A stretch of 12,784 bases of DNA. Origin: an uncultured Lachnospiraceae bacterium. GTDB lineage: Bacteria; Bacillota; Clostridia; Lachnospirales; Lachnospiraceae. Location of the stretch: positions 1-12,784 of the forward strand of contig CACZPG010000066.1 of assembly GCA_902782965.1 (NCBI GenBank), given 5' to 3'. The position numbers and the translations under genes were made by a program. The notes beneath the pieces are model-generated. The model was given only the letters and a program-made list of their open reading frames with translations. It had not been told where the DNA came from and made no database searches. Shown here one piece after another: positions 1 through 6,259 of the stretch; position 1 is the first letter of the stretch, and every line of letters begins with the position of its first letter.

Positions 1-333
1 TACCAGACCTCCTGTTCCCAGAAGAATACCACCGAAATATCTGACTACGATTATAATTATATTCTCAACACCCGAACCGGATACCACGTCAAGAATAGGT
101 TTACCGGCAGTTCCACCGGGTTCACCATCGTCTGAGAATTTAAGTCGCGGATTCTGCTCACCAATACTATAAGCATAGCAGACATGCTTTGCCAGCGAAT
201 GTTCTTTCCTGACTTCCTTAAGCAGCTTCGCAGCGCTTTCCTCGCTGTCTACAGCTGCTGCAATGCCTAAAAATTTAGACTTTTTGACTTCTATTCTTGC
301 TTCTCCAGTTTTTCTGATAACCCTTCTATCCAT
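1..333 (-). CDS. yigZ: YigZ/IMPACT-family protein, N-terminal part (gene runs off left edge)
   Basis: The minus strand from an ATG at 333-331 gives an open frame of 111 codons that runs off the left edge. It contains the family's core: 'HVCYAYSIGE' near residue 50, then 'SDDGEPGGTAGKPILDV' and 'VVRYFGGILLGTGGLV' at the truncated end. These match the UPF0029 fold of bacterial YigZ and eukaryotic IMPACT proteins, and the full protein is normally about 200-215 residues. The cellular role is not firmly established; the eukaryotic relative regulates the GCN2 kinase by binding GCN1. A purine-rich Shine-Dalgarno-like stretch lies at 345-355, somewhat far from the ATG. A perfect hairpin sits 27 bases upstream of the start, so expression may depend partly on readthrough from nrdR. 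Family assignment is confident; the exact start is less so. Confidence 0.9.
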   Translation of the reverse strand, partial: MDRRVIRKTGEARIEVKKSKFLGIAAAVDSEESAAKLLKEVRKEHSLAKHVCYAYSIGEQNPRLKFSDDGEPGGTAGKPILDVVSGSGVENIIIIVVRYFGGILLGTGGLV

Positions 334-360
334 AAATACCGATACTTTCTTCCTTATATA

Positions 361-386
361 AAAGACCTGTATTTACACAGGTCTTT
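361..386 (-). terminator. Hairpin terminator-like element between nrdR and yigZ
   Basis: A perfect 10-bp stem (361-370 pairs with 377-386) encloses a 6-base loop. Read on the minus strand, the right arm ends in TTTT followed by ATAT, a short U-rich tail typical of a modest intrinsic terminator. It lies 68 bases past the nrdR stop and 27 bases before the yigZ start, so it could terminate nrdR transcripts or act as a partial attenuator within the yigZ leader. Confidence 0.65.
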
Positions 387-453
387 AAGATAGTCATATT
401 TATTTAAATGCTTCTTTAAAATGCTTCAATTATGAACGTAACATATGTTAATA

Positions 454-903
454 CTAATTAAGTATCTTCTTAAGCTCATCCATAAATGTATTTACATCCT
501 TAAACTCTCTATAAACAGATGCGAATCTTACATAAGCTACTCCGTCAAGATCCTTAATCTTATCCATAACGATACTTCCAATGATAGAGCTGTCTATTTC
601 TCTGGTTTCCATGTTGTAGATTTCAGACTCTATCTCATTAACGCAGGCCTCAATTCTTTCCATGGATACCGGTCTCTTGTGGCAGCTTCTGATAAGACCC
701 TGAACAAGTTTCTCTCTATCATAAGGCTCTCTGGATTTATCCTTCTTGATAACCATAAGAGGGATTGCTTCTACCTTCTCATATGTGGTAAAACGCTTCC
801 CACACACATCACACTGACGTCTGCGTCTGATAGCAGAATTATCATCAGCAGGTCTTGAATCTATAACTCTGGTATTCTCATCACCACAATAAGGGCACTT
901 CAT
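454..903 (-). CDS. nrdR: NrdR, transcriptional repressor of ribonucleotide reductase genes
   Basis: This 149-residue protein has the usual NrdR length and architecture. The N-terminal zinc ribbon uses C3/C6 and C31/C34 ('CPYC' and 'CDVC'), with an arginine run 'RRRR' at 26-29 just before the second pair. An ATP-cone domain follows at about residues 49-139 and begins 'PLMVIKKDKSREPYDREKL'. NrdR senses ATP/dATP through the cone and represses nrd genes by binding NrdR boxes. The ATG at 903-901 has a good purine-rich binding site (GAGAGG) 8 bases upstream, and a sigma-70-type promoter lies about 70-100 bases upstream. I saw no NrdR-box pair in this leader, so there is no visible sign of autoregulation. 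The target nrd genes are not in this window. Confidence 0.97.
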   Translation of the reverse strand: MKCPYCGDENTRVIDSRPADDNSAIRRRRQCDVCGKRFTTYEKVEAIPLMVIKKDKSREPYDREKLVQGLIRSCHKRPVSMERIEACVNEIESEIYNMETREIDSSIIGSIVMDKIKDLDGVAYVRFASVYREFKDVNTFMDELKKILN

Positions 904-939
904 AACCTATACCTCTCTATCTCTTCTTGTATTGTTTTC

Positions 940-951
940 GGGCTTTAGCCC
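940..951. repeat. Small GC-rich hairpin in nrdR leader
   Basis: GGGC-TTTA-GCCC forms a 4-bp GC stem with a 4-base loop, flanked by TTTTC on one side and AAAA on the other, which could lengthen the stem with a bulge. It lies downstream of the proposed nrdR promoter in the untranslated leader. There is no T-run after it on the minus strand, so it is probably not a terminator. It may only be a 5' stabilising hairpin. Confidence 0.4.
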
Positions 952-972
952 AAAATCCATTTAAACCCTTAC

Positions 973-1001
973 AGTATAACAAAATGATGGGAATTATGCA
1001 A
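973..1001 (-). promoter_or_regulatory. Predicted sigma-70/SigA promoter of nrdR
   Basis: On the minus strand a -10 box TATACT (973-978, one mismatch to TATAAT) is separated by exactly 17 bases from a weaker -35 box TTGCAT (996-1001, with the TTG core kept). Transcription would start near 966, leaving a leader of about 60 bases to the nrdR ATG. This is a consensus-match prediction only. Confidence 0.6.
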
Positions 1002-1123
1002 GAAGAGATACTACATCTTGGACTTTTCAAAGGTTATACGTCAACATTCATCAACTCATAATCTGCATTTCGATCAGAATAATCTTCCGGACCGGATTAT
1101 CAGGCCAATATTCCCAGTAAGGA

Positions 1124-3073
1124 TTAGCACGTCAATTCTTCCAGTCTGGAATATAATTCGAGAAGTTCTTCTTCAAGGGTCTCCTTCTTCTCTGACAGCT
1201 CCATCAGAAGAGAAACATTAGTACCATTCTTCGGATCAGCTATCTGTTCATCTATTTCACTTATCTGTTCTTCCGTTTTTTCTATTGATTTTTCGACCCT
1301 TTTTAATTCTTTCTCATATTTTCTCTGTTCAGCATAAGCCGACTTCTTCTTCTCATATTCAATACGACCTTCGGACTTTCCGCTATCAGACCTGCTATCA
1401 GACTTATTTCCGAAGATTTCATTTTCACTACCGGCACTTCCGGCGTTGCCATGTTCTATTTCAAACAGTCTGTCCTTATTCTCTTCATAATAATCATAGT
1501 TACCTTTGAAATTGGTAAGGACGCTGTCCCTTAATTCCAGAATCCTTGTAGCAGTCTTATTAATGAAATATCTGTCATGACTTACATAGAGAACCGTTCC
1601 CTCATAGCTGCAGAGCGCATCCTCAAGTATTTCTTTTGAGGGAATATCGAGATGATTGGTAGGCTCATCCAGAACCAGAAAATTAGCCGGTGACAGCATC
1701 AGCTTTGCAAGGGATACTCTTCCTCTCTCTCCACCGGACAGATCTCCTATTTTCTTAAATACATCTTCTCCGGTAAAAAGAAATGCAGCAAGCACATTTC
1801 TTATTCTTGTATTGTTCATATCAGGAAATGAATCTGACATTTCATCAAATATTGTTTTTGAAGTATCCAGATCATGATGCTCCTGGTCAAAATATCCCAT
1901 ACGAACTTTGGAACCAAGCTTAATAGCCCCGCTATCCTTAGGCAGCAACCGGTTTATTATCTTGAGGATGGTAGTCTTACCTGTACCATTAGCCCCGATA
2001 AGAGCTACATGTTCTCCCCTCTTAATATCTATAGTCAGATCTTTGAAAAGATGATTTTCTCCAAAGGATTTGGATAATTCTTCAACATACAGCACATCTT
2101 CACCGGATTCACACACAGGAACCAGACGAAGACGCATATCTGCATTTATCTCGGTAGGTTTATCAAGTCGCTCAATCTTATCAAGCTTTTTCTCTCTGCT
2201 CTCAGCTCTCTTAATAGATTTCTCTCTGTTAAACTGTTTCAGCTTGGTAATAACAGCCTCTTCATGCTCTATTTCTGCCATCTGCTTCATATACGCATTC
2301 ATGAGTGCTTTTCTTCGTTTGGATTTCTCCTCACTGTAATAGGAATAAGAACCGTTATATACTTCTGATTTACCCTGATCTATTTCAATTATCTTATTGG
2401 ATACACGGTCTATAAAATATCTGTCATGGCTTACTACTATAACAGCACCGGGATATGAAGACAGAAATCCCTCCAGCCAGACCGTCGATGCCATATCCAG
2501 ATGATTAGTCGGCTCATCTAATATGATTATATCCGGATGACTGAGAAGAAGTCTGCCCAGCGCAACCCTCATCTTCTGTCCTCCCGACAGTGTAGCAATA
2601 GACCTGTCATAATCCTCTTCAGTGAAGCCAAGTCCAGTGATTACACCCGTGATTTCGCTTTCATAAGCATAACCATTCTCTCTGTCATAAGTTGTAGTAA
2701 GACGGTTATAAGCTTCCAGAATACTGTCGAGTTCTTTTCCCGTCTTTCCCTGCATTTCCTTCTCAAGTTCACGTATCTTGGTCTCAATATCGATAAGATA
2801 CTTCTTGGCCTCCTGCATAGCTCCGTATATTGTGTTGTCCAGTTCAGTATCCTGTGTCTGAGACAGATAACCCAGACGAATATCTCTCGCTATGGAAACC
2901 ATTCCCGAATCCGGTTCTTCAAGCCCCAGAATTATCTTAAGAAGTGTCGTTTTTCCGGCACCATTGATACCAACAATGGCACACTTATCATTCTTCTCCA
3001 GATGAAAATTTACATTTTTAAGAATATCCTTACCGACATAACTTTTGGTTATATTCTGACATGAAAGTATCAT
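1124..3073 (-). CDS. ABC-F family ATPase (YdiF/Uup-like ribosome-associated protein)
   Basis: This 649-residue protein has two ABC ATPase domains and no membrane segments, which defines the ABC-F family of ribosome-binding translation factors. Domain 1 has Walker A GINGAGKT (35-42), signature LSGGQ (162-166), Walker B ending LDEPTNHLD (185-193) and H-loop SHDR (215-218). An interdomain helical linker spans about 245-305 and is rich in Lys/Arg ('FNREKSIKRAESREKK'); in this family the linker reaches toward the P-site tRNA. Domain 2 has Walker A GANGTGKT (360-367), LSGGE (445-449), LDEPTNHLD (468-476) and SHDR (498-501). A Ser/Gly/Asp-rich spacer (about 541-568) leads to a C-terminal coiled coil (570-649), as in Bacillus YdiF and Uup. 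The ATG has AGGAG 9 bases upstream. Whether it is a housekeeping factor or an antibiotic-resistance type cannot be decided from sequence alone; the C-terminal coiled coil and long linker favour a YdiF-like housekeeping role. Confidence 0.93.
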   Translation of the reverse strand: MILSCQNITKSYVGKDILKNVNFHLEKNDKCAIVGINGAGKTTLLKIILGLEEPDSGMVSIARDIRLGYLSQTQDTELDNTIYGAMQEAKKYLIDIETKIRELEKEMQGKTGKELDSILEAYNRLTTTYDRENGYAYESEITGVITGLGFTEEDYDRSIATLSGGQKMRVALGRLLLSHPDIIILDEPTNHLDMASTVWLEGFLSSYPGAVIVVSHDRYFIDRVSNKIIEIDQGKSEVYNGSYSYYSEEKSKRRKALMNAYMKQMAEIEHEEAVITKLKQFNREKSIKRAESREKKLDKIERLDKPTEINADMRLRLVPVCESGEDVLYVEELSKSFGENHLFKDLTIDIKRGEHVALIGANGTGKTTILKIINRLLPKDSGAIKLGSKVRMGYFDQEHHDLDTSKTIFDEMSDSFPDMNNTRIRNVLAAFLFTGEDVFKKIGDLSGGERGRVSLAKLMLSPANFLVLDEPTNHLDIPSKEILEDALCSYEGTVLYVSHDRYFINKTATRILELRDSVLTNFKGNYDYYEENKDRLFEIEHGNAGSAGSENEIFGNKSDSRSDSGKSEGRIEYEKKKSAYAEQRKYEKELKRVEKSIEKTEEQISEIDEQIADPKNGTNVSLLMELSEKKETLEEELLELYSRLEELTC

Positions 3074-3126
3074 GATTATAAGCTCCTGTTTTTATAAACA
3101 CATTCCTGTATCAGCAGATTACAGAT

Positions 3127-3149
3127 TTTCTGATAAATGTTATCAAAAA
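3127..3149. promoter_or_regulatory. Operator-like dyad overlapping the ABC-F -10 region
   Basis: TGATAA (3131-3136) and TTATCA (3140-3145) form a perfect inverted repeat around ATG. After one mismatched pair the symmetry extends into TTT (3127-3129) and AAA (3147-3149). The dyad covers the predicted -10 box of the ABC-F promoter, where a repressor would block initiation. It could also form a weak RNA hairpin, but no terminator-like T-run follows on the minus strand. Confidence 0.35.
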
Positions 3150-3165
3150 GTAGAATCAATGGCAA
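3137..3165 (-). promoter_or_regulatory. Predicted promoter of the ABC-F gene
   Basis: On the minus strand a -35 box TTGCCA (3160-3165, five of six to consensus) lies 17 bases from TAACAT (3137-3142, four of six). Transcription would start near 3130, giving a leader of about 57 bases before the ATG at 3073. Spacing is ideal; the -10 box is mediocre. Confidence 0.5.
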
Positions 3166-3169
3166 GAGC

Positions 3170-3221
3170 TACTTATCACAAAATGATTCTTATAGATACT
3201 TACCACAAAATGATTCTTATA
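3170..3221. repeat. Two tandem 25-bp repeats, 27-bp period
   Basis: The 25 bases at 3170-3194 recur at 3197-3221 with a single mismatch (T versus C at the seventh position), separated by GA. They sit directly upstream of the ABC-F -35 box and in the shared divergent region with thrH. They could be duplicated regulator sites, an A/T-rich activation element, or a simple slippage duplication. Confidence 0.9.
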
Positions 3222-3264
3222 CTTTCAAAATAACAAATTATCTGATATACTACCAAAGGTTAAC

Positions 3265-3304
3265 CAATAAGTACCTATAATCAATAAGTACCTATAATCA
3301 ATAA
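3265..3304. repeat. Tandem 17-bp repeat, about 2.35 copies, each full copy carrying TATAAT
   Basis: The unit CAATAAGTACCTATAAT occurs perfectly at 3265-3281 and 3282-3298, and the first six bases recur at 3299-3304. Each full copy contains a perfect -10 hexamer (3276-3281 and 3293-3298) in the thrH orientation. A third TATAAT lies at 3320-3325. An 8-bp palindrome GGTTAACC (3258-3265) abuts the first copy. The array is in the promoter region of thrH. Confidence 0.9.
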
Positions 3305-3325
3305 CTGATTATATAGATTTATAAT
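3293..3325 (+). promoter_or_regulatory. Candidate thrH promoter region with alternative TATAAT -10 boxes
   Basis: TATAAT at 3320-3325 and at 3293-3298 are both perfect -10 hexamers upstream of the thrH start at 3351. Neither has a good -35 box at 16-18 bases, so I cannot decide which is used. The downstream one would give a leader of only about 18 bases, just enough for the AGGAGG site. The upstream one would give about 45-50 bases. Confidence 0.4.
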
Positions 3326-3350
3326 ATATTTTCTTCCAGGAGGATTAACA

Positions 3351-3956
3351 ATGGGAATGAATGTTGCTTGCCTTGATCTCGAAGGTGTTCTTGTACCGGA
3401 AATATGGATTGCTTTTTCTGAAGCAAGTGGTATACCGGAGCTTAGAAAGACCACAAGAGACGAACCTGATTATGATAAATTAATGAATTACAGAATAGAT
3501 ATTCTCAATGAGCATGGACTTGGTCTGAAAGAGATTCAGGATACCATTGCTAAGATCGATCCACTTCCGGGCGCTAAAGAATTCTTAGACGAGCTTCGCG
3601 ATACAATGCAGACAATCATCATAAGCGATACTTTCGAGCAGTTTGCTAAACCACTTATGAAGAAACTCGGAATGCCAACACTTTTCTGCAACAGTCTGGA
3701 AGTAGCTGATGACGGACGAATCGTTGGCTTCAAAATGAGATGCGAGAAATCAAAGCTTACCACTGTCAAAGCTCTGCAAAGCTGTGGCTTCGATACCATC
3801 GCTACCGGCGACAGCTTCAACGATCTGGCTATGATTCAGGCCAGCAAGGCCGGATTCCTCTTCCGTTCTACTGAGCAGATAAAGGCTGATTATCCGGATC
3901 TGCCTGCATACGAGGAATACAGTGATCTTCTGGCAGCCTTCAAAGCCGCACAGTAA
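3351..3956 (+). CDS. thrH: ThrH, phosphoserine phosphatase / homoserine phosphotransferase
   Basis: This 201-residue protein is a haloacid-dehalogenase-fold enzyme that closely follows Pseudomonas ThrH throughout ('ACLDLEGVLVPEIWIAF' at 6-22, 'TTRDEPDYDKLM' at 34-45). The catalytic loop is D9-L-E11, the ThrH variant of the usual DxD. Motif II is S92-D-T, and motif IV is GDSFND (153-158), whose acidic residues bind magnesium; a motif III lysine is expected near K133/K135. ThrH dephosphorylates phosphoserine and can transfer the phosphate to homoserine, linking serine and threonine synthesis. It is probably cytosolic, as no signal peptide is seen. The start is supported by a perfect AGGAGG at 3338-3343, 7 bases upstream. 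It is the only complete plus-strand gene here, flanked by a repeat-containing divergent promoter region and its own terminator, so it is probably transcribed alone. Confidence 0.94.
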   Translation: MGMNVACLDLEGVLVPEIWIAFSEASGIPELRKTTRDEPDYDKLMNYRIDILNEHGLGLKEIQDTIAKIDPLPGAKEFLDELRDTMQTIIISDTFEQFAKPLMKKLGMPTLFCNSLEVADDGRIVGFKMRCEKSKLTTVKALQSCGFDTIATGDSFNDLAMIQASKAGFLFRSTEQIKADYPDLPAYEEYSDLLAAFKAAQ

Positions 3957-4004
3957 GTGTTAACAGATTACTTCAAATAATGTATTCATAATAATAATAG
4001 TAAT

Positions 4005-4042
4005 AATGGAGGGTTGAGAATAATCTCGTCCCTCCATTTTTT
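4005..4042 (+). terminator. Strong intrinsic terminator of thrH, possibly bidirectional with radA
   Basis: A 9-bp stem (AATGGAGGG at 4005-4013 with CCCTCCATT at 4030-4038) is extended inside by GAGA/TCTC (4016-4019 with 4024-4027), and is followed by six T residues (4037-4042) on the plus strand. It lies about 50 bases past the thrH stop. On the minus strand it lies about 40 bases past the radA stop, followed by an A/T-rich but interrupted tail, so it may also end radA transcripts less efficiently. Confidence 0.88.
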
Positions 4043-4076
4043 ATGTTCTTAAATAGGTGCTTATATCAATAGGCTC

Positions 4077-5453
4077 TTATATCACATCCAGAGCCTCTCT
4101 GAGATTTGAAACATATATTATCTCTGCACCCATCTGATCCAGTTCTTTACTTCTATTCGACTTCGGTATTATCAGTTTGTTATATCCCAGCTTCACAGCT
4201 TCTTTAACTCTCTGGGTTATATTTCTTACTCCACGGATTTCTCCGGCAAGACCTATCTCTCCGATTATTACCGTACGAGGATCCACCGCTCTGTCTCTGA
4301 AAGATGAAGCAATCGCACAGATAACTCCAAGATCCGCTGACGGATCACTCAGCCTCATTCCGCCTGCTATATTAACGTAGCAGTCACATCCGGTCATACT
4401 GATTCCTCCTCTTTTCTCAAGAACCGCTATCAGCATATTCACCCGGTTATAATCCAGACCGACACTGGTTCGTCTCGCCATATTGTAGCTGGAGTCTGCA
4501 CACAGAGCCTGTATTTCTACCAGTAGTGCTCTGGTTCCTTCAACAGTACAGACGACAACAGATCCCGAGGAATCTTCAGGTCTGCCACTCAGGAAAAATT
4601 CAGAAGGATTGGATACTTCCTCCAACCCCGAGTCCACCATATTAAATACCCCGATTTCGTTGGTTGAACCGAACCTGTTCTTATTAGCTCTGAGGAGTCT
4701 GAATCCACCGCTTTCATCTCCCTCAAAATACAGCACCGAATCCACCATATGTTCAAGAGTTCTCGGTCCCGCTACAGTACCTTCCTTAGTTACATGACCC
4801 ACTATAAATATAGCAGCATTCTTCTGCTTGGCTATCTGAAGCAGTCTGGAGGTAACCTCTCTAACCTGAGACACAGTTCCCGGTGCATTATCTATATCAT
4901 TCGACATTATAGTCTGAATAGAATCAATGATAACCACCTCAGCCTGAAGAGCATCTATCTGGCTTTCTATATTATCCATATCATTATCACTGAGCAGCAT
5001 CAGACGTTCTTCCATTACGGTGCCGCTTGTAATTCCCAGCCTTACCGCCCTGGACTTAATCTGGGATACAGATTCCTCACCCGATACATACAACACCTTC
5101 GTATCAGTTTCCACCAGGTTCTTGCACATTTCAAGAAGCAGTGTTGATTTTCCTATTCCCGGATCACCACCCACAAGCACAAGAGAACCCTTAACAATTC
5201 CGCCCCCAAGCACTCTGTCCAGTTCACCTATTCTTGTAAATATTCTTGATTCTTCTGAAGAAGACACATTCTTGATACTTGTTGCCTTAGGTCTTTCAGA
5301 TAAGGGCACTGCCTTACTCTGAGACTTGGCCTTGACCGTCACTTTCTCCTCAACAAATGTATTCCAGCCTCTGCAGCCGGGACATTGTCCCAGCCAGCGG
5401 CTTGATTCATATCCACACTCCTTACAGAAGAATATCTGTTTTTCTTTCGCCAT
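4077..5453 (-). CDS. radA: RadA, DNA repair/recombination ATPase (branch migration factor)
   Basis: At 458 residues it has the standard RadA length and order. The N-terminal zinc finger uses C10/C13 and C24/C27 ('CPGCRGW'). A RecA-like ATPase follows with Walker A GGDPGIGKS (95-103) and Walker B VVIIDSIQT (173-181). The RadA-specific KNRFG motif is at 258-262. A C-terminal Lon-protease-like domain runs from about 290 to 458; it forms the hexamer and DNA scaffold in RadA and has no expected protease activity. RadA/Sms promotes branch migration during homologous recombination and helps DnaB-like helicase loading. The ATG has GAGGTGA (5463-5469) about 10 bases upstream. In Bacillus radA directly follows clpC; here a 137-residue gene and a toxin-antitoxin pair lie between them. 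Confidence 0.97.
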   Translation of the reverse strand: MAKEKQIFFCKECGYESSRWLGQCPGCRGWNTFVEEKVTVKAKSQSKAVPLSERPKATSIKNVSSSEESRIFTRIGELDRVLGGGIVKGSLVLVGGDPGIGKSTLLLEMCKNLVETDTKVLYVSGEESVSQIKSRAVRLGITSGTVMEERLMLLSDNDMDNIESQIDALQAEVVIIDSIQTIMSNDIDNAPGTVSQVREVTSRLLQIAKQKNAAIFIVGHVTKEGTVAGPRTLEHMVDSVLYFEGDESGGFRLLRANKNRFGSTNEIGVFNMVDSGLEEVSNPSEFFLSGRPEDSSGSVVVCTVEGTRALLVEIQALCADSSYNMARRTSVGLDYNRVNMLIAVLEKRGGISMTGCDCYVNIAGGMRLSDPSADLGVICAIASSFRDRAVDPRTVIIGEIGLAGEIRGVRNITQRVKEAVKLGYNKLIIPKSNRSKELDQMGAEIIYVSNLREALDVI

Positions 5454-5491
5454 TTATGTTTGTCACCTCACACATTTAAATATCTTTTTCT

Positions 5492-5500
5492 ATCATAACA
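5492..5500 (-). promoter_or_regulatory. Candidate extended -10 promoter for radA
   Basis: On the minus strand TG-T-TATGAT (5492-5500) matches an extended -10 element (TGnTATAAT with one mismatch). No good -35 is visible, which is common for extended -10 promoters. It lies in the 86-base gap between the PIN toxin stop and the radA start, suggesting radA can be transcribed independently of the toxin-antitoxin pair. Confidence 0.45.
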
Positions 5501-5539
5501 TGCCAGAAATAATTATAATATTTTATAGTAACTTTTGTT

Positions 5540-5977
5540 TTATAGGCTATCAAGCATTTGCACAAGTTCCTTAGGTAATATAATCTTACAGAAATGATAA
5601 TTATCATTATAATCTCTTATATTCCTTGTTACTAACATATCCATCCTATATCTTTCCGCCGTTGCAATCATTACTGCATCTTCATAATCATTATATCCAT
5701 ATGATAATGCTGTCTCAATATCATCAGCTGAAGTATCAAGAACCCCAAAAAGTTTAGTTAGTCTCGAAATATAAAGTTGAGATGTTTTATGGGCGTTATC
5801 TTCTCCCTTATGAATCTGGTTTGCCAGATACCAAATATCGCATAATTCCTTCGCAGTAACAAATCCGTTTATTTTTTCATCTGCAACAGCCATAATAAGT
5901 TTCTTTGAATCCTCTCCCCACGGAATTCTATTTTGAAGAGCATCTAATATAACATTAGTATTAAACAATACATTCAA
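5540..5977 (-). CDS. PIN-domain toxin (VapC-like ribonuclease family) with altered first active-site residue
   Basis: This 145-residue protein has a PIN-domain layout: a first strand 'VLFNTNVILDAL' (3-14), 'FVTAKELCDIWYLA' (39-52) with acidic E44/D47, and 'GYNDYEDAVMIATAERYRMDMLVTRNIRDY' (94-123) carrying D97/D100, T117-R-N119 and D122. PIN toxins are metal-dependent RNases. The usual first-strand motif is DTNV; here it reads N6-T-N-V, and the codon is clearly AAT. Loss of this metal ligand may weaken or abolish catalysis. The frame opens with TTG directly after the antitoxin TAA stop. That start is supported by a strong AGGGGTGA site about 7-9 bases upstream, and there is no in-frame ATG nearby. 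It is the second gene of a two-gene module and is probably translationally coupled to the antitoxin. Confidence 0.85.
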   Translation of the reverse strand: MNVLFNTNVILDALQNRIPWGEDSKKLIMAVADEKINGFVTAKELCDIWYLANQIHKGEDNAHKTSQLYISRLTKLFGVLDTSADDIETALSYGYNDYEDAVMIATAERYRMDMLVTRNIRDYNDNYHFCKIILPKELVQMLDSL

Positions 5978-6190
5978 TTAATTATCACCCCTCTTTGTCT
6001 TAGCATCTTCCAGTGTCATTGTATCAGGCATTGAACCAAATAGCGACTCAGCTATATCTCTCCTATTCTGATGAGGTGAAGTAAGCTTAGCTATTACTTT
6101 TCCATATTGTGTTATATAAATATCTTCCGTTTCAGCTAATACCAGATATTTACTTAGATTTTGTTTTAATTCCGTTGCTGTTATTGACAT
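5978..6190 (-). CDS. Phd/YefM-type antitoxin
   Basis: A 70-residue protein from the ATG at 6190. The N-terminal part 'TATELKQNLSKYLVLAETEDIYITQYGKVIAKL' (4-36) is the Phd/YefM DNA-binding and dimerisation domain. The C-terminal tail 'ESLFGSMPDTMTLEDAKTKR' (48-67) resembles toxin-wrapping tails of antitoxins paired with PIN toxins. The frame could be extended to a TTG at 6223, but that codon would lie only about 8 bases from the predicted transcript start with no binding site. The ATG at 6190 has GAGGTG (6195-6200) upstream and matches the family N-terminus, so it is preferred. The stop abuts the toxin TTG. The antitoxin would neutralise the PIN protein and, with it, repress the promoter through the two palindromes upstream. 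Confidence 0.88.
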   Translation of the reverse strand: MSITATELKQNLSKYLVLAETEDIYITQYGKVIAKLTSPHQNRRDIAESLFGSMPDTMTLEDAKTKRGDN

Positions 6191-6224
6191 CTCACACCTC
6201 ACTTTCTGACATTTCACAAACAAC

Positions 6225-6259
6225 TAATCGTACGATTATAATACCATAATCGTACGATT
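6225..6259. promoter_or_regulatory. Two CGTACG-centred palindromic operators of the toxin-antitoxin operon
   Basis: TAATCGTACGATTA (6225-6238) is a perfect 14-bp palindrome, and AATCGTACGATT (6248-6259) repeats its 12-bp core. The centres are 22 bp apart, about two helical turns, so dimers would bind on the same face of DNA. Phd/YefM antitoxins are known to bind paired palindromes with a hexamer core (TGTACA in yefM-yoeB); CGTACG here looks analogous. One site lies between the -35 and -10 boxes, the other at the expected transcript start. Confidence 0.8.

Noticed and set aside
371..453. Small gene or RNA between nrdR and yigZ
   Set aside because: Apart from the hairpin, the stretch is A/T-rich without a convincing start, binding site or structure.
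445..858. Long plus-strand open frame opposite nrdR
   Set aside because: It lies antisense within a well-recognised gene, has no ribosome binding site and no family resemblance; it is a shadow frame.
1004..1123. Terminator after the ABC-F gene
   Set aside because: TCCGG/CCGGA at about 1086-1096 would have a one-base loop and no T-run; nothing else in this gap resembles a terminator or a gene.
3086..3112. A possible three-codon leader peptide (ATG TGT TTA TAA) in the ABC-F leader, minus strand
   Set aside because: The only Shine-Dalgarno-like bases touch the ATG with no spacing, and there is no alternative hairpin pair to form an attenuator.
6191..6223. Extended antitoxin start at TTG 6223
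   Set aside because: It would begin about 8 bases from the predicted transcript start with no binding site, and the extra residues do not match the family; ATG at 6190 is better.
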